DNA of 64,000 nucleotides from Hydractinia symbiolongicarpus (taxonomy: Eukaryota > Cnidaria > Hydrozoa > Anthoathecata > Hydractiniidae). Location: positions 28,460,001-28,524,000 of the forward strand of contig NC_079883.1 in NCBI RefSeq assembly GCF_029227915.1. Direction: 5' to 3'. A program made the translations under genes and the position numbers. The notes under the pieces were generated by a model, which worked only from the letters and a program-made list of their open reading frames with translations, was not told the DNA's origin and made no database searches. Below, in pieces: positions 12,567 to 23,651 of this stretch; position 1 is the first letter of the stretch; every line of letters begins with the position of its first letter.

Positions 12567-12688
12567 TCGCGCCGTAACGTCTGAATATTTACCATATTAG
12601 ACATGCATTTTTCGGCAACATCAAAGGAAAATGAAGACATCCACTTTGCCTGTCACAAAGACACAGAACTGGCGTATTATTATATAGA
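12567..12688 (-). mobile_element. Helitron-like unit 9, 5' remnant
   Basis: About 120 bp with only the 5' end, starting TCTATATAATAATACGCC on the minus strand at 12688 and flanked by A. It marks the 5' boundary of the array. A-rich low-complexity DNA follows to about 12760. Confidence 0.6.
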
Positions 12689-13367
12689 TAAGCCAACAAG
12701 CAAACAAATAAAAAAACAAAACAAATGAAAAACAAAACGAAAAACAAATAAACAAACATATAGGAATGCTTTGACCTATAATTTAAATTTTTAATTTTTT
12801 TAATTAGAGGTACAATGCAACACATGGTTCTTGTTAACTTGTTTATCACATATTTGATAGATAATAGATGGTTACAGAATTTCGTTCAAGTTAGCTAATC
12901 AAAAGATTTGATAAATGAAATAAGAACTGGGATATAAGTAAACCTGCACATTAGCTTTCAAAATGTTGCAAAAATGATAGATCAAGTTAGACTTGAACCC
13001 ACGACTCCTCGCTTGCCAGGCCATTACTCTTCTGATTGTGCTATCAGTCCGATGCTATCTCCCTATGACAAATCAGTAAAAAAGGCGTGGATACTACGTC
13101 TGTGACATCCCGCAAAAGCGATGCGTATTCCTCTTTACGACATAGCTTTCTATTGACACGTAGTAACGAGATATGAACAACTAATGCACAGCCAGAGTCC
13201 AAGTGGCAAACGACTAATTAAATCCCAGATATATGGGATACTTGACATTTGATTGACAATTAAAACGGCCTGTCATTTAAATAGAGACTGTCATTTTACG
13301 TCTTGTATTTCTATTTTACACTATTTACATCTTGCAAGTTTTTTATGTACAATAACAGAGTTTAGGA
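12689..13367. other. Intergenic, A-rich start, tRNA-like patch
   Basis: No gene was found. The first 75 bases are A-rich low complexity. A tRNA-derived patch lies at 12978-13050. The rest is AT-rich without recognised structure. Confidence 0.5.
12978..13050 (-). repeat. tRNA-derived sequence, probably a SINE head
   Basis: On the minus strand there is an A-box-like TAGCACAATCAG and, at the right distance, a B-box-like GGTTCAAGTCT. These are the two internal promoter boxes of tRNA genes. The acceptor arms do not pair well and the anticodon stem is weak, so a working tRNA is unlikely. A SINE head or a decayed tRNA gene fits better. Confidence 0.4.
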
Positions 13368-14648
13368 TTAAAAACTAAATCTAAATCTGTCTTTAGAAAG
13401 CTCCATGTTGCATGTGCACGGAACATACTTCACGTGCGATTCAACTTTATTGTGATGAAAATATTCTTCTGTAGAGCGCGAGCGGTTATGGTTTTGTATA
13501 AAAGCTTGATGCGATGATAATGGAATGGGTTGACTTTTGTGTCCTATTGGTATGAGAGGAGGATATTGTCGATATATTGTAGCATACGGTCTCCTTGCGT
13601 TGTATAAAGTTTCTAGCGATATCGGTCTCGGTTGAAGTACGATTGGTCTGATATTTTTTGTGACGTCATTGCTAAAAGAGAATCCTTTCTGTCTTTTTTC
13701 TTCGTCTTGTGTGAATGTTAACCTAAAATTAACAGTAAAAAACAGAAGTAAGATATCTTTTCGTATTTGTTTAATTCGTACAACTTAGTTGCAAGGCCGT
13801 GGAAACATTCACAGGAATTTACCCGTCCGTGCTTGGTGCTGCCACCTTTGGTTCACCGACACGACAGACACATACGAAGAGAATTTTAACATTGATAGCT
13901 TATACGTTACATTTGAACTATTGAATATCAAGTAATATCCCAACATGACAATACAATTTTTTTGTTTTTTAATAATGGTATTGATAATGACCGATATGTA
14001 TAAATTAAAGCAAGAGAATTATTCAAATTTATCATATTCTTATAAAAGAAACGAAATAGATAAATAGAATGGAGTCACGTACTTGTCATTTTTGCCTTTA
14101 TTCGCTCTCGCCCTTTGACGTTTATTTTTAAACCAGTTGCTTACTTGTGTCACAGTTAAATTTGATTTCTCAGCCAGCGTCAGTTTTTCTGTAGCCGTTG
14201 GGTAGATTGTTTTGGCGTAGGCTTCATTTAAGATGTCACGTGCTTCATCTTGAAAGCAGTAAGACATGTTCTCGCCATCCCAGATGGTTTTTGGGAGAGG
14301 ATGCTTCCTTCGTATTCTGTATTTGCCAACTGCTCCCAACGGTTTCCCTCGTTGTAGTTCAGCTTCCATGTAATGTGCACTCCTCCACAAAATTTGTAAT
14401 TGGCGGTGGTACCTTTTGCTGAAAGCATTACTCTGTAATAGCTGATACAATCTTTGAAAGTTGCGTTCTTTAAATGCAAGAAACGCTTTAGCGATAACGA
14501 TAATTTCTGTTTGATCGAATTGCTTTCCCTGTGGTAACGCCCACAAAAACCTTTCAAGTCTTTCAAAATGTTTCGAATTTATCAAAGCTTCACATACAAG
14601 TTGAATATGTTGCATTGAACATGTGTTTTTGTCGCTTCGACTCCCCAT
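13368..14648 (-). CDS. SIX-class homeobox transcription factor, two exons
   Basis: Exon 1 is 14083-14648 and exon 2 is 13368-13722, joined across a 360-base intron with donor GTACGT and acceptor TTTTAG. Together they give 921 bases, an intact 306-residue protein. Residues about 11-115 form a SIX protein-interaction domain ('LERFLWALP', 'LGAVGKYR') and about 114-183 a SIX-type homeodomain ('PLPKTIWDGE', 'VSNWFKNKRQR' with Lys50). SIX proteins bind DNA and pair with Eya co-activators. The homeodomain is divergent: NKRQRA replaces the usual NRRQRD. The C-terminal 117 residues match nothing known to me. The subfamily (1/2, 3/6 or 4/5) cannot be fixed by eye. Confidence 0.88.
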
Positions 14649-14709
14649 ACTGAACTTTTATTGTATCCGCAGACACAAGCTCTATGTGGAGCAACACATA
14701 TAATATGCA

Positions 14710-14719
14710 CTTATATATA
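14710..14719 (-). promoter_or_regulatory. Possible TATA box of the SIX gene
   Basis: The minus strand reads TATATATAAG about 60 bases before the SIX start codon. The position suits a core promoter with a short 5' leader, but it is AT-rich DNA and could be chance. Confidence 0.3.
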
Positions 14720-14724
14720 CCTTT

Positions 14725-15780
14725 CAGATTTGTTGTGGGTTATTCTATACAGAATTAACATTGTTCTTGAATTGGTTAAAAGTTTGTTATACATCGTTTG
14801 TGCGTTTGTTTATAAAACCTGGCTGCCTGTGCTAATACCTTCCCTTTGAGATGATCGACTACAAAGAGAGTGAAGTTTTAATTACGACGTAGTTTGCGTT
14901 ACTTTGGTCAGAACATTCATGAAGTGGTTTTGTTGTATTTCTTTGTGTTTGTTGTTGTTTTGAAATTAATTTGTTGTTAAAAGAGTTGTTTGAACAGCTT
15001 CTTATGAATAGATTTCAAGTTCATGTCGCATTGTTCATGGATTTGTTTTGGTAAATATATAAATTTAATTGTTTACACCTATGCGTGAAAAACAAACAGA
15101 TTTTTAAATTCTTCTTTCTTGAATATCGCTTTTTCTTCTTCTATATATTGTTGTTAGGTTACGAACGCGAATTCGTTTTGAATATCCATCAGAAAATTTT
15201 TTCTGGAAAGTTTTATTTTTTTAAAAAAAATTGAAATAGAATGAAATTATATGTGATTATTCCTTTTTTATTTTTTTTGTTATAGTTGGTTTATTGTGTT
15301 GAAACTTTTCAGTCTTTTTTATAAGAACAATTTTATAAGAACATTGAGGCTGAAAAATAAGAACAAGATAAGCAAGGCTGCAATTTTACTGATTTTTATT
15401 AAAAACATGGAGAAGCACGACATCTCCGAAATCGGAAGATGTAAACTATGAAAATGAAGATTGAATAATACTTGAATTATGTTTTCTTGATTTTAAATTA
15501 ACGTAATTTCTCTCTGTAATTCGAATTTTCACTCTCTGAAACTGAAAGTTCGAATTACAGAGACTTTCTATAATTCGAATCCATCTAACAAAAATTTTTC
15601 CCCGTGGGAATTCAAATTAGGGAGAGTTACCTATAAAATGATTGGTGACAATGCTAAGACGATCAGTAATCGTTAGCTAAAAATTGTTTTTGGGAAGTCA
15701 GGGATATTACTTCTTTGCAAACTAAGGTAACTTAACTTCTACGGTTATATTTTGAGAAAAAACATATTCATTTTTACTAG
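14725..15780. other. Region between SIX and first visible TADA2B exon
   Basis: No exon was found here on either strand; in particular no cysteine-rich ZZ exon for TADA2B. It holds a perfect 14-bp inverted repeat at 15512-15562 and is otherwise AT-rich. Confidence 0.5.
15512..15562. repeat. 14-bp perfect inverted repeat (hairpin or MITE end)
   Basis: CTCTGTAATTCGAA at 15512-15525 pairs with TTCGAATTACAGAG at 15549-15562. The sequence TAATTCGAAT recurs at 15571-15580, so a small inverted-repeat element is likely. Confidence 0.6.
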
Positions 15781-18700
15781 GATAATGGCACTTTTCGACT
15801 CGTCGTTCCAGAGTGGACAGCAGACGAAGAAATGTTACTACTCGATGCAATCGAACAGCACGGGTTAGGAAACTGGTATGTTGATCTGCAGCTAGATGCA
15901 ACCTTGTTTTTGTAGGAGTAGAACCCTTGTGCTGTGCTAAAGCGTCAGTAGGTTGACCTCTCGCATTAAGTTTTCTATTTGTGGAAGTCTAACAACGCGT
16001 AGGATTTACGTCAGAGGTACTTCATCAGTGAATGTAAATTTACGCATTCGTATACCGTAATAATGGCAACGGTAATGTTAAGTTGTTTAGTAACCTTTTG
16101 AGCGAAAATCGTTAATGCGCTAAATTACGCGGAAAAACCATGTGCGAAAATTTATACGCGCCAAATATATTTTTTTCAAGAAAAAAAAAAAGAAATGCAT
16201 TTATATTTTATCTGCATTTATTTAATGCTAATTGTGAAGGAATTTAAAGTTGTACGAGAATTACTGCGCGCGAAGTGCGTCTATATTGTTTTTGCGCGAA
16301 AGTTAAGACGCGCAAAATTAATTTTAATAAATAAGTACGAACAAGTATACCGTGAACGATGACGTGAAATAGAGGTTGTTGTATTAATCGTAATTTCGTC
16401 TACTTTTTAATATTGCATTTTCAGGGACGATATTTCGGATCATGTTGGAACTAAAACTCCTCAAGGTTTGTGTGTTTTCAATCTTCTGTATTGTTTAAGA
16501 ATATTTTACTTTAATTTTGTAATTTGGTTTTTGAAATTCCGTTGCGGAAAATATGCACGACAGGAAATTTTTAGGTCCAACCAACCCATGCATCCATCCA
16601 CGGGCTGGTCAGATTTTTATCATACTAGCCCTATTTTATCAAAATGGTAGCCAAGTCGCCACTTTATAAAGAGAATACACGAAATAACTATATCCGAGAT
16701 ATTCACAATAAGCAGAAATCGGATACCCGATATACGTTAGTCGGAATCGGAATTTCCACGGGCTGACGACTAGTTTATAATATTTTAAGAACATGACACA
16801 TTTTCAACAGCTACCTCAAAAGGTTTTTGCTCAAGCGAGTTGAACTGAACACTTGCTATTTAACGCGAGAACGATCCAAGATTACGTAAATTTTACGTAT
16901 TATATCTAATAGAAGAAAAAAATGTGTCGTAAAGACTTCTAATCCCAGTAAAAATGTTTAATTTTGCGTCGTCATAAAAAGGTTTTACTAATTTATAACC
17001 TGTAACTTGTTTAATTTTGTTTTATTTTTAAATTCTAACTTAAGCTATAACAGTTCCGCGCCTTGAAAAACAATCACGCTGGTCACCGCGCGTCGAAACA
17101 ACAATGACGCTGATCACCGCGCGTCGAAACAACAATCACGCCAGTAACCCGCGTCAAAATAACAATCACGCTGATCACCACGCGTCAAAATAACATTCGC
17201 GCTGGTCACCGCGCGTCGAAATAACAATCACGCTGATCACTGCGCGTCAAAATAACAATCGCGCTGATCACCGCCGGTCGAAATAACAATCACGCTGATC
17301 ACCGCCGGTCGAAATAACAATCACGCTGATCACCGCGCGGACTTGCTGACTGCTTGCGTTGGATTTCAAGCGTTATAAACGAACTGCTTATTTCAATTCA
17401 AGTATTTCCTCGTGCGAGTTAACTTTGCTTTTTTAAGTTTTCACTTTTTAGAAGCGAAAGACCATTTTGAAGATATATACTTGTGGAAGAATATCGGGAA
17501 TGGTAAGCAGAGTTGCATGTTGTTTCGTGGAATTATTGACGCCGATGTTTTCTGCTAAAAATTGCGACTCTATCTAAACATTCGTTCGAATTGTGTAATA
17601 ATCGTGTTTTTGAATGTTTTTTTATTGTTATTGGTTTAATTGATCGATATAACTAAATAATATTTTTTAGTAACACTTCCACGTACGACTTCAGATATAC
17701 CTGACCATGCAACAACTGCGAGCGGTAACATCTCTTTCATTTTTTATTGCTATGAGTAATAAACAACCTTTTCTTTCATATTTGTTTGATACTTTGTTAA
17801 TTTCATGTAGAAGAAAAACGAGAAGGACACTCATTAATATTTCATTTAATTTTTCAGGCCAACTTTCACCGGGTATATTAAAACCAGTTGAACCACTTGA
17901 TATTCCTATACAAGAGCAACAAGAATTAGGATATATGATGTATAGAGACGACTTTGAAAGGGTAACGTATTTTATTCTTGTTGTTGTTGTCGTCTTTGTT
18001 GTCGTTACTGTTGTCGTTGTGTCGCCGTTGCTGCTGCTGTTTTTGTCGTTGTTTCACCGTTATCGTTATTAATACTGTTGTAGCACATTAAAGTTTTGTT
18101 TTCACGACGTTTTGCGTTGATTATGTTTCCCTATTACAAGCATTCTCACACCCCCTGTATGTTGCTTCATTTTTTTTGAAAATTATATTATTTTCAAAGT
18201 TACCTTATAACATTGCTACCCGCCCTTCCGAAACTCCCTTAATGTTGTTTAGGAACATGAAAATGATGGTGAAAACTTGGTAAAGAATCTTGTCTGCAGT
18301 CGAGACGACGATGAGCTGGAAACAGGTATATATTAACTTTCAATCATGTAGTTAAGCGTAACTTTTTCATCCCCAAAATAGTACCTGTTAATCTCCCTAT
18401 TTTCAATGAAATCTACTCCTTAAATATATGTTATTCTCACTTATAATTCTCTCATGTTTTCCCCCATAAACTCAACATTTTGAGACTCTTGCTTTGAGTT
18501 TGCTGAGCAGACAATATTTTAGCTGTTTTTAATTTATCTAAATTTAAAAATAACTCTTTTATTGATAGCTTTAAAATTATCTGCAGCAGATATGTACTGG
18601 AGGGTGTTAAAAGAACGAAGTCGTTGGAAAAAGTATGATATTTCACACCAATGAATTTGATGATCTTCTTCACTCATCTTACTTACTTATCTAACTTGTT

Positions 18701-21700
18701 TAATTTAAAGGCTATTTTTGTGTAATTATACACCGAAGCCAACTTCATCCCCAGGGCTATTCTACGGGTATGCTATGCTGGAAAGGAGATATCCTGGAAT
18801 TTTACTTTTACTTCATTTTTAACGCTTACGGTTTTGACTTTTTGCTGTGAAATACTAAGCCTGAGGAGATCAAATATACGGTCCGTGCCCCTTTAAAAAA
18901 TTGAACCCTAACATAGTGTCATGTTAGGGTTCATTTTTTTATTATTATCATATAGCGTCTTGTTAGTTACTTTTGATGGAGATCAACATTTTACGATAAT
19001 GAAAAATTGATATAGACTTAGTAAATCAAATTAAGCCTTGTACTGATCTCAATAGCCGTGAACCTATTGAACCTGTTTTGAATCAGTTTTTGGGTATCGG
19101 TCAGGTCATGAACATCCTTGCTTAACTTTGATGTTTGTTAAATATACATCATCAGGAGTTGACACAGGCTATCACGGATGAAGAGTGTAATTTAATGCTA
19201 TTTTCCATGTTAGCTTTTGCACTGGAATTTTTCTTTTTAGTAAAAATACATTATATAAATGAAGAAGCAAAATTATTATTTTTGTAATTCTAGAATTGCA
19301 CGCCAATATGGTTTGATAACAAGTAAACACAAACTTATTGGTGAGTTTTGAATAAATACAAATAAGAAATATAAATAAGAAATATAAATAAGAAATATAA
19401 ATTAGAAATAAAAATAAGAAAAGAATAAGGGGTTAATATAAAAAAAAATTTGATTGTATTTGATAGGAATTTACTCATGTGTATTCAGGGCCAGGCTTTG
19501 AACTGTTCTAAAAAATTATTGTTTTTTAAAAAAATCTGTTGACCGCCATGTTGCTTTCAGCGTAACTCTTTCAGTATGCACCTGTTTTTGAGAAAAGCTC
19601 TTTTTGATCAAAAAATCACTTTCCGGAACTTGAGCCGCAATTGGTGGTTGGGAAGAAGACTGAAATGGTTCATGTCTCAACTCATCAAACACGAAAGAAT
19701 TTTTCAGTCTCGGAGATTATGAAGGATTAACAAGAAGTCTAGTTCTAAATTAACAATTTTTGATAATAAAATGTCAGCCATATATTGCATACTGTTGAAA
19801 CGTCAAATTCAAGTTCTTCTTTAACCTAGCATAATTTAGTTGGCGCATGGAAATTTTCAACTTCTATTCTACCGTGAAAATTGTGCAAATGTGTTTGGGA
19901 TAAAAAAAAGTGTCTGTGTGTTTTTTGCAGCAGCATTTGTCGAGTTATCATTACTTATTGTTGAACTGTTAAAAAATTACAGTTTTGTTTACATTTTGTC
20001 TCGTTTAGCATCCAGACGAAAATTAAGCAAAGACGATAGGTGAGAAGGGTCAAAATTCCTCTTTCTACATTAATCCGATCGTCAGTTAAAATGTCGTACG
20101 TCATTGCTATGCAACAACACTGTCGAACATCCAAGGTTTCACGGCTAATATTTTTTACTATTCGTTAACCCGTGGAAAAATCCACGAGTCCGGTCGTCAT
20201 GTATATTTCGTTCATCATATTTTCGCCCGTCGTACAAATCAAGGGCACCGTAATTTTGTGCTTCTTAACACGACTTAATTTTTCGATGCACTGTATTTCA
20301 GAAACTATAATTCTTTTTTCGAAATCTCGTTCTGAAAAAGCAAGGCAGACTTTTATCTCATTTGTACCAAAGGGAAAAATTATAAACGGCTTTGAATAAA
20401 TTGACGTCGCCGGGTCGCAACTTCACTATACGAGTTTAAAATTAAATTTGAAAACTGTATCCTTTTGGAATTTGGCCTCGTTTATGTTCCATCGACACAT
20501 ATCTTATAATCTTCTTAAGCTGTAAGCCTACTGCACGCACTAAGTAAAAGAACTCTCTGTTATGTAAACTCTGCCGCAGATGTTATATCGTTTACAGGTG
20601 TGATAACTCTACTACGGTTGCTTTGTAGGGAGTTTAAAGATAAAATACGAGTTTTTGCTCAATTTTTACCATCACAACAATGGGAAGAACTGGTCACCAA
20701 CAAAATAAGTAAGACATTTCAAATGCTGTGGGTTTTTTTGTTTCAAATGTCGATGTAAGACTATCTATATTCCCATTGAAAAACACTGTTGCAATTTAGT
20801 GACTTCAGAGAGCTATCGCTAATGATCGCCTTTGCTTCCATTCGGTTGAATATTTGTTATACTGTTATAATAAACCATGCAGCAACCCCTTGGAATCTTC
20901 GTATACTTTTCAAATACTCGTGAAAATGCAAACTAATGCATACAGGTATTTATTTTTGCCTCGTATGGAATGTAAAAGAACTCAACTCAAAATGTTTTTA
21001 GGAGAAAAAGAACTAAAAGAAAAAATTAAAGAATTAATTCGTTACAGAAGAAATGGATTAAAGAAAATAACAGGTTACTTATTTTGGTATTTGTGTCTTG
21101 ATTGTTCAGTTTACGGATATTTTGTCTTGATTGTTCAGTTGGCGGCTGTTTATGTCTTGATTATTTAGTTGACGTATGTTTTGTCTGGATTGTTCAGTTG
21201 GCGGGTGTTTATGTCTTGATTGTTCAGTTGACGAATGTTTATGTCTTTATTGTTTAATTTACGCATGTGTATGTCCTGGTTGTTCAGTTGGCGGATGGTC
21301 AACTTTGATATATCGGTGTTATATTTGTTTAGCTTGCCAAGAGTATGAAGATGCGAAACTTCAAAGGGAAAAGAAGAAAGAGCTGAAAAAAAGAATGGTT
21401 GGTTTTAACAATTCGCATTTCTTTATGGTTGTCTATCTGTGCAAAAAGTAGCTTCGTTTATTTTTTTATTTTTTAGCAAGTAATTTCACCACCCAGGGCA
21501 ACAAAAACATCCGGGAAAAAGGATAAGGAGATTAAGAAAGAGTAAGCGATATGAACAGTTTATCTTACTAAGTTATTGTTTTTCTTGTTCGTTGTAAAAT
21601 GTTCCAGTCCGTTTGTGATCGTTATAATAGCACTCATAACAATACTAAGAATTTAAAGAAAGTTATTGCTGAATGTGAAAAAAGATTACGATAAAAATTA

Positions 21701-23199
21701 GTTTAAGGTATTGAGTGTTTAAGAAATATTTTGAAAGCAGAGAGTCAAAAAGCTAACTTACTTCTGTTTAGAATGGAAGATGAAAAACGACTATCAGAAA
21801 AAAGTAAGATAATGGCAGTTTATATTTTTACCTTTCAAATTTCTTCTTGTTTTTTTTTTCCTAACGAAATTAGGAAACATATTTGGGATCATTCAAATCA
21901 CTGCATTTGTTTAAAATGGACCCAGCCCCAACATTTTTGTAATTATTTGTCACTAAAACAATTTGGACCCTACTTGTTCCGTGGTTACATGACTACTAAA
22001 ATCTAACCCGCTAAGTTGTTTTTTTCCCTGCAAAATAAACATATCAATTTTTTACACGTATCCAGTTACTGCTGCTTCTGTATCAGCTGAATTTAAAGAG
22101 AAAATGAAGAATGATCCGTGCTACTATCTTCTGTCAGATAAAGAAAAACAGGTAACTCTATGTGCGTGTTTAGCAGACCTCTCAGATGGAGATTTACGGT
22201 TTGTCGCTTACTTTATACACAAAGGCAATAAATCTTTCTCAGGTCACATCTATGTTCGTGTTTGTGAGACCTCTTAGATGGAGATTCAGAATCCTTTCTC
22301 AGGTCTACAAAAGTGTTAAGTAGGATAGTGAAGGAAGTTTCCATGTTGGCCCACATGTTATTTGTGTGTCGCAGGTCCCAGTGATCGAGTATTATTAGGA
22401 TTCTGGAGTAATTAATTTTCCTTACTTTGTGTTTCAGTTATGTTTCGCGATTCAGTTACAATGTTGCAGATATTTGACGTTGAAAACTTTTCTACTAAAC
22501 GTACGTGAGTTATTATCATTGAAGATTTCGTTCCATCTTGTCTTCTGCTTATACTGTGATCGCATAGACTCATTACTACGATTTTTTTCTTCGAAAACAA
22601 AACAAAGAAACGTAAAATATTAAGACCGTTTTTTAAAAAGACAAATTTCTTAGATGACAATGAGATGTATAATTCGTGCGTATAGAATTTTGAATGGAAT
22701 TTTTTTCAATGTTCATCTCATAAAAAAGAGCGTATTGTTTCAGGAGGAGGAAAACACCCCAAATTTGAAATCAAAAGCAACTATTTCTTTTTGACATCTT
22801 TATAAATAGATGACATTACAGGGTAGTATTCTTAATTTATGTCAAATATTTTTATTGTTGACATGGTTACGCCTTGTTAAACAAAACGGAGATGTTTTGA
22901 AACAACTGGAGAAACTCTGGAGAACTCCAAAATGTCGCGTTTTAGATTTTAAAATATTTTAGAATTTTAAAATATTTTAGAATTTTTTCCTCTTCAGAGT
23001 ATTTTAATCTTCATAAAACGTTTATCTGACAGGAAAAAAAATTCAGCCTGTTAATGGGACTATTATTGATTTTTTTTAGGAATATGCGTCTCGTCGAATG
23101 AATGCTCAGTTTAAATCCAAACCACCACAGTATCTTTCTTCTATTCTACGGAATTCATTGCAAGAATTTTTTTTACAAAGTGGTTGGATGTGTGAATGA
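15781..23199 (+). CDS. TADA2B: Transcriptional adapter 2-beta (SAGA subunit), 17 exons, 5' end missing
   Basis: Exons: 15781-15875, 16425-16465, 17452-17502, 17671-17724, 17858-17961, 18253-18325, 18569-18632, 19294-19340, 20009-20039, 20629-20708, 21002-21073, 21333-21397, 21477-21541, 21745-21803, 22066-22151, 22438-22500, 23080-23199. All introns are GT-AG and the phases agree, giving 389 codons plus stop. Exons 1-2 carry the SANT domain ('PEWTADEEMLLLDAIEQHG', then 'DHVGTKTPQ'); exon 5 has the 'EQQELGYMMYRDDFE' signature; exons 10-12 the 'YRRNG' coiled segment; exons 15-17 the C-terminal SWIRM-like region ending 'LQSGWMCE'. The B form fits better than TADA2A. TADA2B sits in the SAGA histone acetyltransferase module with GCN5. 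The N-terminal ZZ zinc finger exon was not found. The exon 14 acceptor is the least certain site. Confidence 0.88.
16770..16773 (+). mobile_element. Helitron 3' terminus (plus strand) in TADA2B intron
   Basis: TTTCCACGGGC followed by GACGACTAG and then T resembles the 3' end of the array units (TTTTTCCACGGGC...GACTAG), in the opposite orientation. The left arm of the hairpin is degraded. The 5' end of this copy could not be placed. Confidence 0.5.
17069..17339. repeat. 31-bp minisatellite, about 8.7 copies, in TADA2B intron
   Basis: The unit reads roughly AACAATCACGCTGATCACC then GCGCGTCGAAAT. Copies differ by a few bases. It is GC-rich within an AT-rich intron between exons 2 and 3, and each unit holds TGATCA and GCGCG-type sites. 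Confidence 0.85.
18902..18933. repeat. 13-bp perfect hairpin with TTAGGG
   Basis: TGAACCCTAACAT (18902-18914) and ATGTTAGGGTTCA (18921-18933) are separated by six bases. The stem contains one telomere-like TTAGGG but no array. It lies in a TADA2B intron between exons 7 and 8. Confidence 0.7.
19345..19432. repeat. A-rich simple repeat (AAATATAAATAAG)n
   Basis: Near-exact copies of a 13-base A-rich unit follow the end of TADA2B exon 8. Confidence 0.7.
20158..20186 (-). mobile_element. Helitron-like 3' end in TADA2B intron
   Basis: On the minus strand a hairpin GTGGATTTTTCCAC, identical to that of the array units, is followed by GGG, ten bases and TAG, then T. The terminal CTAG has become ATAG. 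The 5' end was not found. Confidence 0.5.
21095..21300. repeat. 30-bp minisatellite, seven copies, in TADA2B intron
   Basis: The unit is close to GTCTTGATTGTTCAGTTG followed by GCGGATGTTTAT. Seven diverged copies of 29-30 bases fill most of the intron between exons 11 and 12. The array is open in one frame, but this is a by-product of a unit length divisible by three. Confidence 0.8.
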
Positions 23200-23541
23200 G
23201 TAATATATTTTTACCGAAGATTTTTTTTTAAACTTTTTTATTTATGTTGTATAGCTGTGTAAGAAGCAGAAAATAGAAACAGGTTTTAAAATAGAAATAT
23301 GCAAATTGTCAGATGTTTGTGATTCAGTTGGCAGTGACTTCATAGCGACATTGATGTGGATTTAGTTTGGTGATTTAAGGCGGGAAAAATTAGTCCAACT
23401 TCTTACCTAACAATCCCCTTTTCCATCCCTGTGAAAATTTCAGATCCCTTTTATATCGCGTATTCAATTTGGTGCATTTTTTTGGACAAGACTAAAAAAA
23501 ACCGTAGCTTGAATCTTAAACTTTGTAGCGACACAAACTTC

Positions 23542-23547
23542 AATAAA
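23542..23547 (+). terminator. Poly(A) signal, TADA2B
   Basis: AATAAA lies about 340 bases after the TADA2B stop codon and is the first exact match downstream. It sits 40 bases from the poly(A) signal of the convergent gene. Confidence 0.5.
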
Positions 23548-23586
23548 AAAGAATTTATATATAATATTTCACATCTTAAACGTTAG

Positions 23587-23592
23587 TTTATT
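23587..23592 (-). terminator. Poly(A) signal, antistasin-like gene
   Basis: The minus strand reads AATAAA about 60 bases after the stop codon of the antistasin-like gene. Confidence 0.6.
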
Positions 23593-23651
23593 GGTGTCAT
23601 TACTTTACAAGCTTCTGAGTTGTACGTCCATCATTTTCTGCGTTTTCCATC

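Larger units (their letters stand above)
2203..12688 (-). mobile_element. Head-to-tail array of Helitron-like elements
   Basis: Units are joined directly, each junction reading (minus strand) ...CTAG|TC.... On the minus strand a unit starts TCTATATAATAATACGCC (or a close variant) and ends with a hairpin GTGGATTTTTCCAC, twelve bases, then CTAG. These are the marks of Helitron rolling-circle transposons: 5' TC, a hairpin close to the 3' end, 3' CTRR, and no target duplication. Units: 2203-2507, 2508-3090, 3091-3662, 3663-4407, 4408-5036, 5037-7882, 7883-10721, 10748-12540, 12567-12688. No transposase ORF is present, so all are non-autonomous. The 5' end of the last unit is flanked by A, as expected for insertion between A and T. 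Confidence 0.75.

Noticed and set aside
12978-13050. Functional tRNA gene
   Set aside because: The promoter boxes fit, but acceptor and anticodon stems do not pair.
14228-14566. Second minus-strand ORF inside the SIX exon
   Set aside because: It is another frame of the homeobox exon and has no domain of its own.
17069-17339. CRISPR-like regular repeats
   Set aside because: Repeats are contiguous with no unique spacers, in a eukaryotic intron; this is a minisatellite.
18902-18933. Interstitial telomere repeat
   Set aside because: Only one TTAGGG on each strand, part of a hairpin, not an array.
21176-21451. 91-codon cysteine-rich ORF
   Set aside because: It is a translation of the 30-bp minisatellite running into TADA2B exon 12 in another frame.
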